This document shows, piece by piece, positions 52,844 through 61,768 of a stretch of DNA of 64,000 nt. This DNA comes from an uncultured Eubacteriales bacterium. GTDB lineage: Bacteria > Bacillota > Clostridia > Christensenellales > UBA1242. The stretch spans positions 1 to 64,000 of the forward strand of contig CABUZJ010000004.1 of NCBI GenBank assembly GCA_902496015.1, in the 5' to 3' direction. The notes below the pieces were generated by a model. That model had not been told where the DNA came from, ran no database searches, and worked only from the letters and a program-made list of their open reading frames with translations. A program made the translations under genes and the position numbers. Numbering within the stretch: the first letter of the stretch is position 1; each line of letters opens with the position of its first letter.

Positions 52844-54685
52844 TTACACTGCTTTACTATATGTTTCACCATTATAAACAAAACTTTCAATAATGCCGGC
52901 TTTAACAATAATATCGCTAATTTCTATAATATTACCTTCACTTTCCACTCTAACGCTATTGTTTTCAACAATAACAGTAACAGAATAAGTTTCATAAGTT
53001 GAATTATCTGTTAAATCATATTCTCCATTTGATATTTCGTAAATATATAAAAAATTGAAACTAGGAGAAATATAACTTTCAGCAAATTTTGCTTCCGTTA
53101 AGATTTCTTCTATTATTAATGTATCTGTTATACTATTCGGTGCAATATAATTTTTCTCGTCAATTTCAAAACTAACTAAAACAGTATATTCGCCTGCTTC
53201 CACAGGAACTATTGAACTTCCATTATATGTTATGCTGTATGAAATAATCCCATCTGGCAAAATACCTTCTAGTTGAACTTCTTTTGCTGTGCCGTCATAA
53301 GTTGCGTTCAAGTTGGTAAGAGTTAATCCTGAAATGTCTATTGTTGCCTTAGCAATTTCATATTCAAAAGTGCATTTTTCTTGTGGTAACACATAGTTCA
53401 AGTTATTTAAACTTACACTAGCAACATATTTCCCAGCATCAGTTTGAACATTATTAGAATAAATTAATTCTACATTATCACCTTCAACCACATCACTTGT
53501 GTTAAGTGTTGCTAAAATGGTGTGGGCAGATTTGTTATATGTTAAGCCTTCCGCATTGTTCCAATCTAAATCTAAAATTATTGGATTAATTGTGAAATTT
53601 GCAGTTAACACTATATCTTCATAATTTTTAAACTTATATGTTAAATAAACTTTATATGTGCCTACTTGGCTAACACCATTTTGACTACTATAAGTTGTTG
53701 CTTCATTAGAATATTGATAAATTTCAGCAATTGAACTTTCTTCAATTTGTGTATTTTTATTAAAAATTATAGGATTAGCTGGACTTATTGTTTGAATTTG
53801 ACCATTATATGTAGATACTTCGTTTTTAAAGTTTACATCTTCATTTGTAACACTTGGTGCTGTTGCTTTTCTTATTACCCACACAAAAGGGTTATTTTCA
53901 GTTGGTGTTTGCGTTATATCTAAATAATAATTCTTTGCATCTCCAACAGATTTTAACCCAGCAATATAAGCACTATATACGCCTGCATAAACTCCTGTTT
54001 CATCGCCACCAACATACGCTTGCACATTATCCCCATCTAACACGCCATTAACAACTGCATTAACTTCGTAAGCATTGCCATTATAAACATAGTCTCCGTC
54101 AGCCATAACAATAGATGCCGTTACAGTTTTAGGCTCAATTTTTATTTCGCAAGATTTTGTTACAGGTTCATAACCATCTTTTGTAACGGTAACCCTTACA
54201 ACATAAGTTCCTGCATTAACAGCACCTTCAAACGCTTTCTCTTGACCCATTTCAACATAAGTTTTAGTTATGGTAGCACCATCCATAACACCAGATAAAT
54301 TTACATCATGGATAGTCTTATCGTAAGTATATGTTCCTCCGGTTAAAGAAAAATCTAAACCTTGCCTTAAAGAAACACTATAAGTAAATTCAGTAGATTT
54401 ACCTTTATATGTAATTTTAGCCACAGCGTTTTCAACAATTTGTTCAGTTGAAAAGTTTTCAATTTTCACATCTTTATCGGTTAAAGCAACCTCAAAATAT
54501 TTGTTCCCACTTTTTGCAATAAGCACAGAGCCATCAGGATTAAAAGATTCCCCCACATAATATTCAGTTTTTATAATACCTTCTTTTATGGCAATCGAAT
54601 CAATTTTATTACTACACCCAGTAAATGCCACTCCCGATAACACAACAAACATTAAAGCACATAAACTAAATATTAACTTTTTCAT
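52844..54685 (-). CDS. Surface lipoprotein with Ig-like and MBG-like repeats
   Basis: 613 aa. Signal peptide with lipobox FTGC near residue 24. A bacterial Ig-like domain (KTEYYVGESFNPDGSVLIAKSG) spans about 35-105. MBG-like units follow with 'YDKTIHDVNLSG...NAGTYVVRVTV', 'YNGNAYEVNAVVNG', 'YNKSAHTILATL' and 'YDGTAKEVQLEGILPDG'. It is related in design to the 1622-aa lipoprotein at 38905. GGAGG before the ATG. Probably exported and surface-anchored. Confidence 0.85.
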   Translation of the reverse strand: MKKLIFSLCALMFVVLSGVAFTGCSNKIDSIAIKEGIIKTEYYVGESFNPDGSVLIAKSGNKYFEVALTDKDVKIENFSTEQIVENAVAKITYKGKSTEFTYSVSLRQGLDFSLTGGTYTYDKTIHDVNLSGVMDGATITKTYVEMGQEKAFEGAVNAGTYVVRVTVTKDGYEPVTKSCEIKIEPKTVTASIVMADGDYVYNGNAYEVNAVVNGVLDGDNVQAYVGGDETGVYAGVYSAYIAGLKSVGDAKNYYLDITQTPTENNPFVWVIRKATAPSVTNEDVNFKNEVSTYNGQIQTISPANPIIFNKNTQIEESSIAEIYQYSNEATTYSSQNGVSQVGTYKVYLTYKFKNYEDIVLTANFTINPIILDLDWNNAEGLTYNKSAHTILATLNTSDVVEGDNVELIYSNNVQTDAGKYVASVSLNNLNYVLPQEKCTFEYEIAKATIDISGLTLTNLNATYDGTAKEVQLEGILPDGIISYSITYNGSSIVPVEAGEYTVLVSFEIDEKNYIAPNSITDTLIIEEILTEAKFAESYISPSFNFLYIYEISNGEYDLTDNSTYETYSVTVIVENNSVRVESEGNIIEISDIIVKAGIIESFVYNGETYSKAV

Positions 54686-54900
54686 ATTTCCTCCAAAGTA
54701 TTATAAATTCTACCATACAAATTAACAATATAAAAATTAACAAAATCCTTTGTCAAGATTAAACATTATTTCAAAATTAAACAAAATCTTACAAAATTCG
54801 GCAAATTATTCCGTTCATGAATATCTATATTATTAATATATTAAATTTTAGCATAATTTATTAAGCCGTTCAACTAAATAAATAATTTTGACATAAAAAA

Positions 54901-54946
54901 AGTATCAATAAGAACAAATGAACAAATTTTTGCACTTATTGATACT
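54901..54946. terminator. Terminator hairpin downstream of the hydrogenase-like gene
   Basis: AGTATCAATAAG (54901-54912)/CTTATTGATACT (54935-54946), perfect 12-base arms, A and T runs on the two sides. The rest of 54686-55064 is AT-rich with no supported gene. Confidence 0.7.
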
Positions 54947-55064
54947 CTTTTTATTATGCCCCAAAAATTTTAAAATAAACTAAAAAAGTTAATTTTATTA
55001 ATAAATTTTTTATGTAATTTTATAGATATTCAAAATAAGGAGTTTAAAATCAAATTTAAAACAA

Positions 55065-56327
55065 TTACTTTCTCTTAACATGTAAAATATCATAGGCAAG
55101 GCTTCCGCCAAATTCGCCCAAAAAGTTTTCATAAAGAGATATAATTGCAGGATTTTCAAAAGAATTTTTATAATTGCATTTAAGTGCTCTATTATATAAA
55201 CCTTGTGCACGCATTTTAACTGCTTGTTCCCTATTATTACTTAATGGTTGTCCTCCACCGCCCACACAACCGCCATCACAAGCCATAACTTCAATGAAAC
55301 TATAAGGGCTATTATTTTTAACACATTCATCTAGCAAAGGCTTGGCATTAGCCAACCCCGACACACAAGCAATCTTGATTTCTTTCCCTTTTGCAAAAAT
55401 CGTTGCTTCTCTTATTCCTTTCTTTCCACGAACTAAATTAAATGTCGCTTTTTTTATTTCAAACTCTTTATGCTTTGCACTTGAACTTTCCATAACCGCT
55501 TCCATAACACCGCCAGAGTTTCCAAAAATAACTCCCGCCCCCGAAGAAAGACCAAATTCATTGTCAAATTCTGCATCTTCAAGGCTATTTAAATCTATTC
55601 CCTTTAACTTAATAATATCTGCTAAATCTATAGTTGTTAATGTGCAATCCACATCATAGCCTTGTTTAGTGTGTCCCACTTTAAGTCTTTCTAGTTTTTT
55701 CGCCACACAAGGAACAATGCTAACTACAAATAGATTAGAATTAATTATATTTAATTTTTTTGCAAAATAACTATTTAAAATTGCCCCAAACATCTGTTGT
55801 GGAGATTTACAAGTAGATAATTTAGAAATTAAACTTGGATATGCTCTTTCAACATAAGCCACCCAAGCTGGACAACATGATGTAAGCATTGGTAAATTTT
55901 TACCACTATCAAGCCTAGCTTTAAATTCACATGCTTCTTCAACAGTTGTTAAATCGGCAGCAAAATTCATATCAAACACATAGTCTACCCCTATCATTTT
56001 TAATGCATTAACCATTTTACCAGTAACATCAGTTCCAAGTGGCATATTAAATGCTTCGCCAAGGCTTGTTCTAATAGAAGGAGCTGTGTAAGCAACAACC
56101 TTAATTTTAGGGTTAATAATTGCAGACAAAAATAGATTAATTTCGCTTTTTTGGTCTAATATTTGCAATTTTTGCCCACATTTTGCACATTTTAAACTTT
56201 TTTTAATAAATTCCTGCCCTAAACTAGACATACATAAGAAGTCGCTAAAATCTTGTTTTAATTCACTCATAATGTGTTCACAACTTGGGCACAAATATTT
56301 AATAGATTTCTTTACTTTATTTTGCAT
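55065..56327 (-). CDS. [FeFe]-hydrogenase H-cluster-domain protein lacking ferredoxin domains
   Basis: 420 aa. The H-cluster domain has L1 TSCCPAW (149-155), L2 PCVAKK with Cys207, and L3 EVMACDGGCVGGGGQ with Cys350 and Cys354, so all cluster cysteines are present. L3 has Asp where catalytic enzymes usually have Pro (MACPGGC). The N-terminus has only two CxxC pairs (Cys13/16, Cys47/50), too far apart and too few for standard 4Fe-4S ferredoxin domains and more like a zinc or rubredoxin-like knuckle. It may be a sensory or non-classical hydrogenase. It is monocistronic. Confidence 0.82.
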   Translation of the reverse strand: MQNKVKKSIKYLCPSCEHIMSELKQDFSDFLCMSSLGQEFIKKSLKCAKCGQKLQILDQKSEINLFLSAIINPKIKVVAYTAPSIRTSLGEAFNMPLGTDVTGKMVNALKMIGVDYVFDMNFAADLTTVEEACEFKARLDSGKNLPMLTSCCPAWVAYVERAYPSLISKLSTCKSPQQMFGAILNSYFAKKLNIINSNLFVVSIVPCVAKKLERLKVGHTKQGYDVDCTLTTIDLADIIKLKGIDLNSLEDAEFDNEFGLSSGAGVIFGNSGGVMEAVMESSSAKHKEFEIKKATFNLVRGKKGIREATIFAKGKEIKIACVSGLANAKPLLDECVKNNSPYSFIEVMACDGGCVGGGGQPLSNNREQAVKMRAQGLYNRALKCNYKNSFENPAIISLYENFLGEFGGSLAYDILHVKRK

Positions 56328-56619
56328 TATTATCTCCTATCCATAGTTTACAAAAAAACATTATGTTTAGCAATTAAATAATAGAAAAAATTAATTAATA
56401 GTAAATGAAAAACTATTTTTTGAAGTTAAATAAAAATAATTAAAGCTTAATCAAATAAACAATAAAATAATTATTATTGCTAATTTTATTAATTATTACA
56501 TGCGAAAAATAAAAAAATCGCAAAATTAAATAAAAAAATAAAAAAAATAATGAAAATTTGCGTGCTTTTAAAATAAAATAGTGTTAATATTATATTAATA
56601 AATTATTAAGGTGATCACC

Positions 56620-57531
56620 ATGAAAAAAATTCCTGTTATAATTGATGCCGACCCAGGCATAGATGATGCTGTTGCACTTATGATGGCAGTTAAAAATAAA
56701 TTATTAGATATTAAATTAATTACCTGCACAGCGGGAAATACAAGCCTTGAAAATGTAGCAACTAACACTCTTAATGTATTAGAACTTTTTGATGCCCCAC
56801 AAATTCCTGTGGCATTAGGCAGAGCCACGCCCATAGCTCGTCCTTCTTTTTCAAAAGAAGTTTACCACGGAGCAAATGGCCTTGGGGGGTTTGAATTTGA
56901 GAAAAATAATCGAAAGCCTTCAAATCTTTCAGCGCTTGAAAGTTTTCATAAAATTTTAAGTGAAAGCCAAGAAAAAATTACAGTTGTTGCATTAGGTCCA
57001 CTTTCAAATATTGCTGATTTAATTTCCACATATCCACAAGATCTTCAAAATATTGAAAAACTAATATTTATGGCTGGAAGTATTGAAGAAGACGGAATAA
57101 AAACTCCTTATGCTGAATTTAATATTTCTAGCGACCCAGAAGCAGCAGAGATTGTTTTTAACTCTAATCTTTCAATGGTAATGGTTCCAATGGAAATGGG
57201 ACACACAGCATATCTAGACTGGAAAGAGGTTTTTTTAACTAAACAAGAAAATACCACTGGTGAAGTTTTAGAATATATTTTTAGGTCATATAATGATGGT
57301 CATGTTAAAAATGGAATTGCCACTCATGATGGCACAACAATTGCCTATTTATTAGCACCTCACATTTTTGAAACATTACCTGCCTTTGTAAGTGTTAAAT
57401 ATTTCAAAGAAATTGAATCAGGCGTAGCAATTTGTAATTTTCAACAAAAGCCAAACATGAGAGTTTGCACAAGAATTAACATAAAGTCATTTAAAAAACT
57501 ATATTTTAAAGCATTGTCAAAATGTAATTAA
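56620..57531 (+). CDS. Inosine-uridine-type nucleoside hydrolase
   Basis: 303 aa from the ATG at 56620; the GTG at 56611 is part of its ribosome site AAGGTGATC. IIDADPGIDDAVALM carries the DxDxxxDD calcium-binding motif at the N-terminus; GPLSNIADL and MAGSIEEDG and a C-terminal HDGTTIAYL (metal Asp) complete the family pattern. It hydrolyses N-ribosyl bonds of nucleosides for salvage. It is 36 bases upstream of the DisA-N-like gene and may be co-transcribed. Confidence 0.93.
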   Translation: MKKIPVIIDADPGIDDAVALMMAVKNKLLDIKLITCTAGNTSLENVATNTLNVLELFDAPQIPVALGRATPIARPSFSKEVYHGANGLGGFEFEKNNRKPSNLSALESFHKILSESQEKITVVALGPLSNIADLISTYPQDLQNIEKLIFMAGSIEEDGIKTPYAEFNISSDPEAAEIVFNSNLSMVMVPMEMGHTAYLDWKEVFLTKQENTTGEVLEYIFRSYNDGHVKNGIATHDGTTIAYLLAPHIFETLPAFVSVKYFKEIESGVAICNFQQKPNMRVCTRINIKSFKKLYFKALSKCN

Positions 57532-57567
57532 AATAGTCTTTAAATTAAAACCACTAAATATGAAGGA

Positions 57568-58920
57568 GTGACAACAATTAAAAGGGAGCAATTCACAAAA
57601 TTCATAGAAGACCATGTGCTTTCAATGTTCACAGGCAGCGAAATTGTTGGCAGTGAAGACTCTACATCTAGAGATGCAATAGTTGCCCTTGGAAGTGGTG
57701 GCACAATAATGGTTAAATTTATTAAGGCGGACACTTACCGCCTTATTATCAAACGAGTTCAACCTTTTAAAAGTTTTGAAGTCAGCCTTGTTCGCTCAAT
57801 AATAGAAGAAATGGGGGCAATATATTCATCTAATATAAATAGTTCATACATTAAAGATGTTGAACCTTTGGTTATTCAAAAAGCAATTTGTAAAGCCCTA
57901 TCTCCCACTGCAAATAAAACTTTGCACGAGTTGTTAAGTTCAATGGAATCATGGGCACAGCGAACATATGAAGGAAATAAAACAACTTTTGGATTTATTG
58001 TTTCAAACAAAAAAGCGAATGCTAAATCAAATTCAAATTTACATATCACTAAATTTTTAAAAAACGACTTCTCTGCTCTATTAAGTGATGGCGTAAACAC
58101 TTGTCTTGAAATTTCATCTAATGGATACCTGCTAAATTATCTTACCGTTCCAAAAACTTTTGACCAAGAACTTTTAGTGCCTTATCAATATATAAGACTT
58201 GCAAGTTTATGCACTGGTAATCGCGTGGGGGTTTGTCTGTTAGCAAATGGGGATATTCTATTATTCCGTCAAAAAACCTTGCTATTTGCCAAACGAAATG
58301 GCAGTTGGGTTAGTTTTAGTCATGAAGAAATTATTAGCAAACTGGCAGATAGAAGCGGAGAGTACACACAAGAAGTTAGAAAAGCCATATATCTATCAAC
58401 ACTAGATACGGCTTTTGCTAGAACAGGCGGTTGTATTGTGCACTTAAATAAAGATGACTATTTTAATGTTTTAAAACACATAGATATATGTGATGTTTTA
58501 AATGCTGAATGCTATCAATATAAATTACAAGAAAATATTAGCACTTCATTTTTCATAGATGCAACCGAAGAAACTGAAACAAAGTCATTTGACGAATTTT
58601 TAACTGAAGATAAAATGACAAAAAGTGCTAACTTAATTCAAATAATAAATGGTAAAAAGTTTTATGATTTAGATAGAAAACTAAGACTTGAACTGATGAG
58701 CATAGACGGTGCAACTGTAATAGATGCCGATGGTAACATTTTAGCAGTGGGTGCAATAATTAAAATAGAAGCAGGAAGCACAGGTGGAGGAAGATTAGCA
58801 GCTGCACGCACGCTTTCAAAATATGGAATGAGTATAAAAATATCAAATGATGGTAGAATGGAAGGATTTAGCATGGACAAACAAAAATTGCGTGTTCGCC
58901 CTCTTTTTGTGTTGGGTTAA
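57568..58920 (+). CDS. DisA-N (diadenylate cyclase-like) domain protein with altered active site
   Basis: 450 aa. The C-terminal region has LMSIDGATVIDADG, corresponding to the DGA motif of diadenylate cyclases, then AGSTGGGRLAAARTLSKYG where active enzymes have GxRHR. The RHR motif is thus replaced, and the protein is more like the uncharacterised DAC-derived sensor domains. The N-terminal 300 residues are unassigned. An ACG-like start is listed at 57568; the first good ribosome site is GAAGGAG at 57560-57566 with a start close by. c-di-AMP synthesis is doubtful; ligand sensing is more likely. Confidence 0.7.
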   Translation: MTTIKREQFTKFIEDHVLSMFTGSEIVGSEDSTSRDAIVALGSGGTIMVKFIKADTYRLIIKRVQPFKSFEVSLVRSIIEEMGAIYSSNINSSYIKDVEPLVIQKAICKALSPTANKTLHELLSSMESWAQRTYEGNKTTFGFIVSNKKANAKSNSNLHITKFLKNDFSALLSDGVNTCLEISSNGYLLNYLTVPKTFDQELLVPYQYIRLASLCTGNRVGVCLLANGDILLFRQKTLLFAKRNGSWVSFSHEEIISKLADRSGEYTQEVRKAIYLSTLDTAFARTGGCIVHLNKDDYFNVLKHIDICDVLNAECYQYKLQENISTSFFIDATEETETKSFDEFLTEDKMTKSANLIQIINGKKFYDLDRKLRLELMSIDGATVIDADGNILAVGAIIKIEAGSTGGGRLAAARTLSKYGMSIKISNDGRMEGFSMDKQKLRVRPLFVLG

Positions 58921-59204
58921 AATAAAAAAATCTAATTCATAAGTATTTTTATTTTAATTGCGAACATACAATTCATATTAATTAATTATTAAACTAAACT
59001 TAAAAAACTAAAAACCACAAAACCATAAATATACCAATAAAATAAATATTAAATATTATACAAAAAACATAAAAATTTTTTAAATAAATTTAGAGAAAAT
59101 ACTTTAAATTTAAAAAATAATATGCTATACTACTTTTGTTTCCACATAAAATAATAAATATCTGGAAACAAAACAAAACAAAACATAAAATATAATATAA
59201 AAAT

Positions 59205-59298
59205 GGAGAGATACTCAAGTGGCTGAAGAGGATGCCCTGCTAAGGCGTTAGTACGGCTTTAAACCGTAGCGCGGGTTCAAATCCCGCTCTCTCCGCCA
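59205..59298 (+). tRNA. tRNA-Ser (anticodon GCT)
   Basis: 94 nt class II tRNA: acceptor GGAGAGA/TCTCTCC, anticodon loop CTGCTAA with GCT, long variable arm (TTAGTACGGCTTTAAACCGTA), T arm GGTTCAAATCC, encoded CCA at 59296-59298. It marks the left edge of the right-hand island. Confidence 0.95.
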
Positions 59299-59335
59299 AT
59301 TGTGAGCAATCCGAACCCTTTGGGTTTGATTGCTC
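59295..59335 (+). terminator. tRNA-Ser(GCU) terminator, copy 2 of the 41-bp repeat
   Basis: GAGCAATC (59304-59311)/GATTGCTC (59328-59335) with inner GAACCC/GGGTTT pairing and a CTTTTT exit. The sequence GCCAATTG.GAGCAATCC recurs at 50452 without a tRNA. Confidence 0.75.
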
Positions 59336-59438
59336 CTTTTTATTTTCTACATATTCTATCTCTTGTTTAATGTCTGGCTTTTTACTTAACTTTAATTGTA
59401 TTTTTATAGTTGTCATCGTATAATGCAGTTTTTATTGA

Positions 59439-59549
59439 CTACCAACCATTTCTTTCGGCATATTCTTTGCACATTCTAAGTTGTTCATCAATGCTCTGTT
59501 CTGTTTGACTATCACTTGAATATCTTGTGTAAGTAGAAGCGTTATTCAT
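59439..59549 (-). pseudogene. N-terminal relic of a serine recombinase
   Basis: 36 codons, MNNASTYTRYSSDSQTEQSI then DEQLRMCKEYAERNGW and a stop. This matches the start of clostridial serine recombinases (YARYSSDxQxExSIxxQ) including the catalytic Ser in YSSD. The sequence beyond the stop still reads recombinase-like (ALYDDNYKNT) before decaying. It lies between tRNA-Ser(GCU) and the accessory genes, a scar of an element. It is not collinear with the recombinase pseudogene at 61742-63031. Confidence 0.75.
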
Positions 59550-59647
59550 AAATTACTATCCTTTTTGTTCTTTACTATAACATAAAACCAACAAAAAAAT
59601 CAGCCCCTTTGACAAAATTTTTGTCTTAAAAGCTGATTTTTATGTTT

Positions 59648-60070
59648 TTATAATTCGCTTGTTGATTCTTCGATTGGTTGAGTATTTACCTTTTCCTTTT
59701 GGACAACCAACCCCATCAATTTTGGCTCATTAATAATAAATGTTTTCCAACTTTCATAAGGTAATCCTGCACGAAATCTTTTACGAAGTGTCTCTGGTTC
59801 TACACCATCTTTTATTTTAACAAACCATTCTTTATCTTCTTGTTTAAATATATCAAAATAATCGCCATGTTCTTTTGACCATTCCATAAGACCATCTTCA
59901 TCAGGTATAACCACAAATCTCTTGTTAAAAGTTTTTGCCATATAGTCTATTAAATCTTGAACATATTCTTCATGAACGTCCATACTAATTTGTCTTTTGC
60001 CCATTTTTTCGCTTATAGTTAATAACTCGTTTGCTATTACACAACCATCTGTAATAAAATACACTTCCAC
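59648..60070 (-). CDS. Hypothetical protein
   Basis: 140 aa from a GTG at 60070, chosen because AAGGAGAA lies just upstream (60075-60082); the frame is open to 60115. It starts MEVYFITDGCVIANELL; MDVHEEYVQDLIDYMAKTF and DGLMEWSKEHGDYFDIF follow. It is acidic and alpha/beta, with no known motif. Island cargo of unknown function. Confidence 0.6.
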   Translation of the reverse strand: MEVYFITDGCVIANELLTISEKMGKRQISMDVHEEYVQDLIDYMAKTFNKRFVVIPDEDGLMEWSKEHGDYFDIFKQEDKEWFVKIKDGVEPETLRKRFRAGLPYESWKTFIINEPKLMGLVVQKEKVNTQPIEESTSEL

Positions 60071-60139
60071 ACCATTCTCCTTATTTCTGATTAAGTTATA
60101 GCACAAAGCCATCAAAAAAGCAATTCCTAAACTAGAAAA

Positions 60140-60302
60140 AATAAGGAGCAGGATAAGGAAATAGACTTAAACTCGCTTTTTAGGAGTTAAGAAGCCTTAT
60201 ATAATAAGTCTTTCTAATGATTCACCCCACAAAAGCTAAAGTTTCACTTTTGAGTCATTTCCTCTTATTAGACCAAGTGGGAAACCCACTTGTCTTTTTT
60301 TT
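60140..60302 (+). ncRNA. Candidate structured RNA: four-way junction plus intrinsic terminator
   Basis: Closing stem AGGAAAT-GACT (60156-60167, one bulged A) with AGTC-ATTTCCT (60253-60263), extended by AATAAG (60140-60145)/CTTATT (60264-60269). Inside are three hairpins: AACTC/GAGTT (60170-60188), CTTAT/ATAAG (60196-60208) and CAAAAG/CTTTTG (60230-60252). Directly after comes CAAGTGGG/CCCACTTG (60274-60292) and a T8 run. It ends 100 bases before the next ORF. No known RNA family was recognised. Confidence 0.5.
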
Positions 60303-60403
60303 GTCGAAAATATAGAAAATTGGAAAGAAAAATGTTATAATAAACGTGGACTTTAAATAGTCAAAGTGTTCTTTGGTGTTATTCGCTTTTTAAGTAAGTA
60401 ATT

Positions 60404-60643
60404 ATGAGAAAAACGAATAACAATCAATGTTTTATTGATTGTAAAGATATAGATGAAAACACTGCTGTTTTTGATTTTAATTCACACGAACTAAAATTAG
60501 GTAAAGTTAATTTAAACTCAAAGCAGATAGAAAAAATATCTTTTCTTCTTGCTCATGATTTAAAAACCTTTGCCGAAACAAATGGCAACTTTCCAAACCT
60601 ATCAGCAAATGCAGTTTATACCCATTTGCAAAACAATCAATAA
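60404..60643 (+). CDS. Small hypothetical protein
   Basis: 79 aa, MRKTNNNQCFIDCKDIDEN start, then SHELKLGKVNLNSKQIEKISFLL, ending in a helix. The ribosome site is weak (GTAAG). It lies between a structured RNA candidate and a perfect bidirectional terminator. Nothing is recognised. Confidence 0.5.
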   Translation: MRKTNNNQCFIDCKDIDENTAVFDFNSHELKLGKVNLNSKQIEKISFLLAHDLKTFAETNGNFPNLSANAVYTHLQNNQ

Positions 60644-60676
60644 AAAAAGGAAGAAGTTTAAACTTCTTCCTTTTTT
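60643..60676. terminator. Bidirectional terminator between convergent genes
   Basis: AAAAAAGGAAGAAGTTT is followed immediately by its reverse complement, a 34-base palindrome. It overlaps the ends of both the 79-aa gene and the protease gene. Confidence 0.85.
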
Positions 60677-61631
60677 ACGATTTTTTCTTATCTAATCGTT
60701 TTTCTTTATTTTTCTCACTTGTATTATCATTTTCTTCTTGAACTAATTTTTCTATATTTTTAATTGGTTCAATGTTGGTACTTTCAACTTTTTGTTCATA
60801 ATATGTTATTTTTGTTATATCTATTCTTTGCATTTCCAAATCTATAACATCCCGAATGTAATCAACAGGATGAACATAAGTTAAACCTGAATTTTCTGTT
60901 GTTATAGAAACAATTTCATTTGTTTGTAAGCTTTTGAGTTTGTCTTGATATGGAATATAACTATGAAGAATTCCTATTAACACTGCTTTAACATGAGGTT
61001 TAGTACCAACAACGGCCGTTAATTCTGGTCTTAAAATTACAGGTCCTCCTGAATTACCCGGGAATGCTTGGGCATCTATAATAAAGTTTTTATCAGGGCT
61101 CCCCGGCGTATAAAGATTTGAAATTTTTGATATACATCCTATTCTACATATTGGGTCTTTATGATTAAAATCGACTAAATTCATAGGAAATCCTAGTACA
61201 TTTACTAAATCACCTTCGTATACATCATCATTTTTCATATCTTCAATATATAAAGTATTTTCATCCAACGCAAAAAATGAATATTTACTTTTTGTACTAT
61301 TTAACACATTTGCATTTAAATTTAAAGCCACAATATCGACATTTGGGTCAACATGTGAAGAGTAATTTAATATACTATTATTTTTTAATGAAACTCCAAA
61401 TTCATTTGTTGCATAAGTTCCGAATTGATTAAACCCCAAGGATACAACATCGTAATTATCAAAAACATGTTTGTTGGTTATTAGGAATACAGCGTAACAT
61501 CTTTTATTATTCTCTTCCTTAATAAATTTACCAACTAAAAAACCTGTACCTATACAAAATTTTCTACCATTTTTATCATCAACACTAATAGTTACTAATG
61601 TATCCATATAGACTCTGGGTATCAATGCCAT
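60675..61631 (-). CDS. Trypsin-like serine protease (S1 family), cytosolic
   Basis: 318 aa with the catalytic triad His55 (ITNKHVF), Asp99 (VDIVALNL) and Ser194 (PGNSGGPV). No signal peptide or membrane segment is seen, so it is probably intracellular. The last 50 residues are charged and basic. S1C-like proteases without PDZ occur beside mobile or defence loci. AGGAG precedes the ATG. It lies in the island behind tRNA-Ser(GCU), next to recombinase relics; target unknown. Confidence 0.85.
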   Translation of the reverse strand: MALIPRVYMDTLVTISVDDKNGRKFCIGTGFLVGKFIKEENNKRCYAVFLITNKHVFDNYDVVSLGFNQFGTYATNEFGVSLKNNSILNYSSHVDPNVDIVALNLNANVLNSTKSKYSFFALDENTLYIEDMKNDDVYEGDLVNVLGFPMNLVDFNHKDPICRIGCISKISNLYTPGSPDKNFIIDAQAFPGNSGGPVILRPELTAVVGTKPHVKAVLIGILHSYIPYQDKLKSLQTNEIVSITTENSGLTYVHPVDYIRDVIDLEMQRIDITKITYYEQKVESTNIEPIKNIEKLVQEENDNTSEKNKEKRLDKKKS

Positions 61632-61715
61632 ATTTTACTTCTCCTTTAGTTAAAAATACAGTGGTATTGTACCATGTATTTTTGTGCAAGTCAAGATTAG
61701 CTTTTAACTTAACCC

Positions 61716-61768
61716 ACCCAACGCCAACATATATTTTTGTGTTAGGATTGGTTGCCAGTCTTCCCGCC
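61716..61768. repeat. About 50-bp dispersed repeat, copy 2
   Basis: ACCCAACGCCAACATATA...GTGTTAGGATTGGTTG...CTTCCCGCC aligns with 51363-51412 in the same orientation. The CTTCCCGCCAA end resembles a tRNA-Ser 3' end. It overlaps the last codons of the recombinase pseudogene. Confidence 0.65.

Noticed and set aside
55010..55210. 66-codon minus-strand frame overlapping the hydrogenase-like gene end
   Set aside because: It overlaps the 3' end of a clear gene in another frame and has no start signal.
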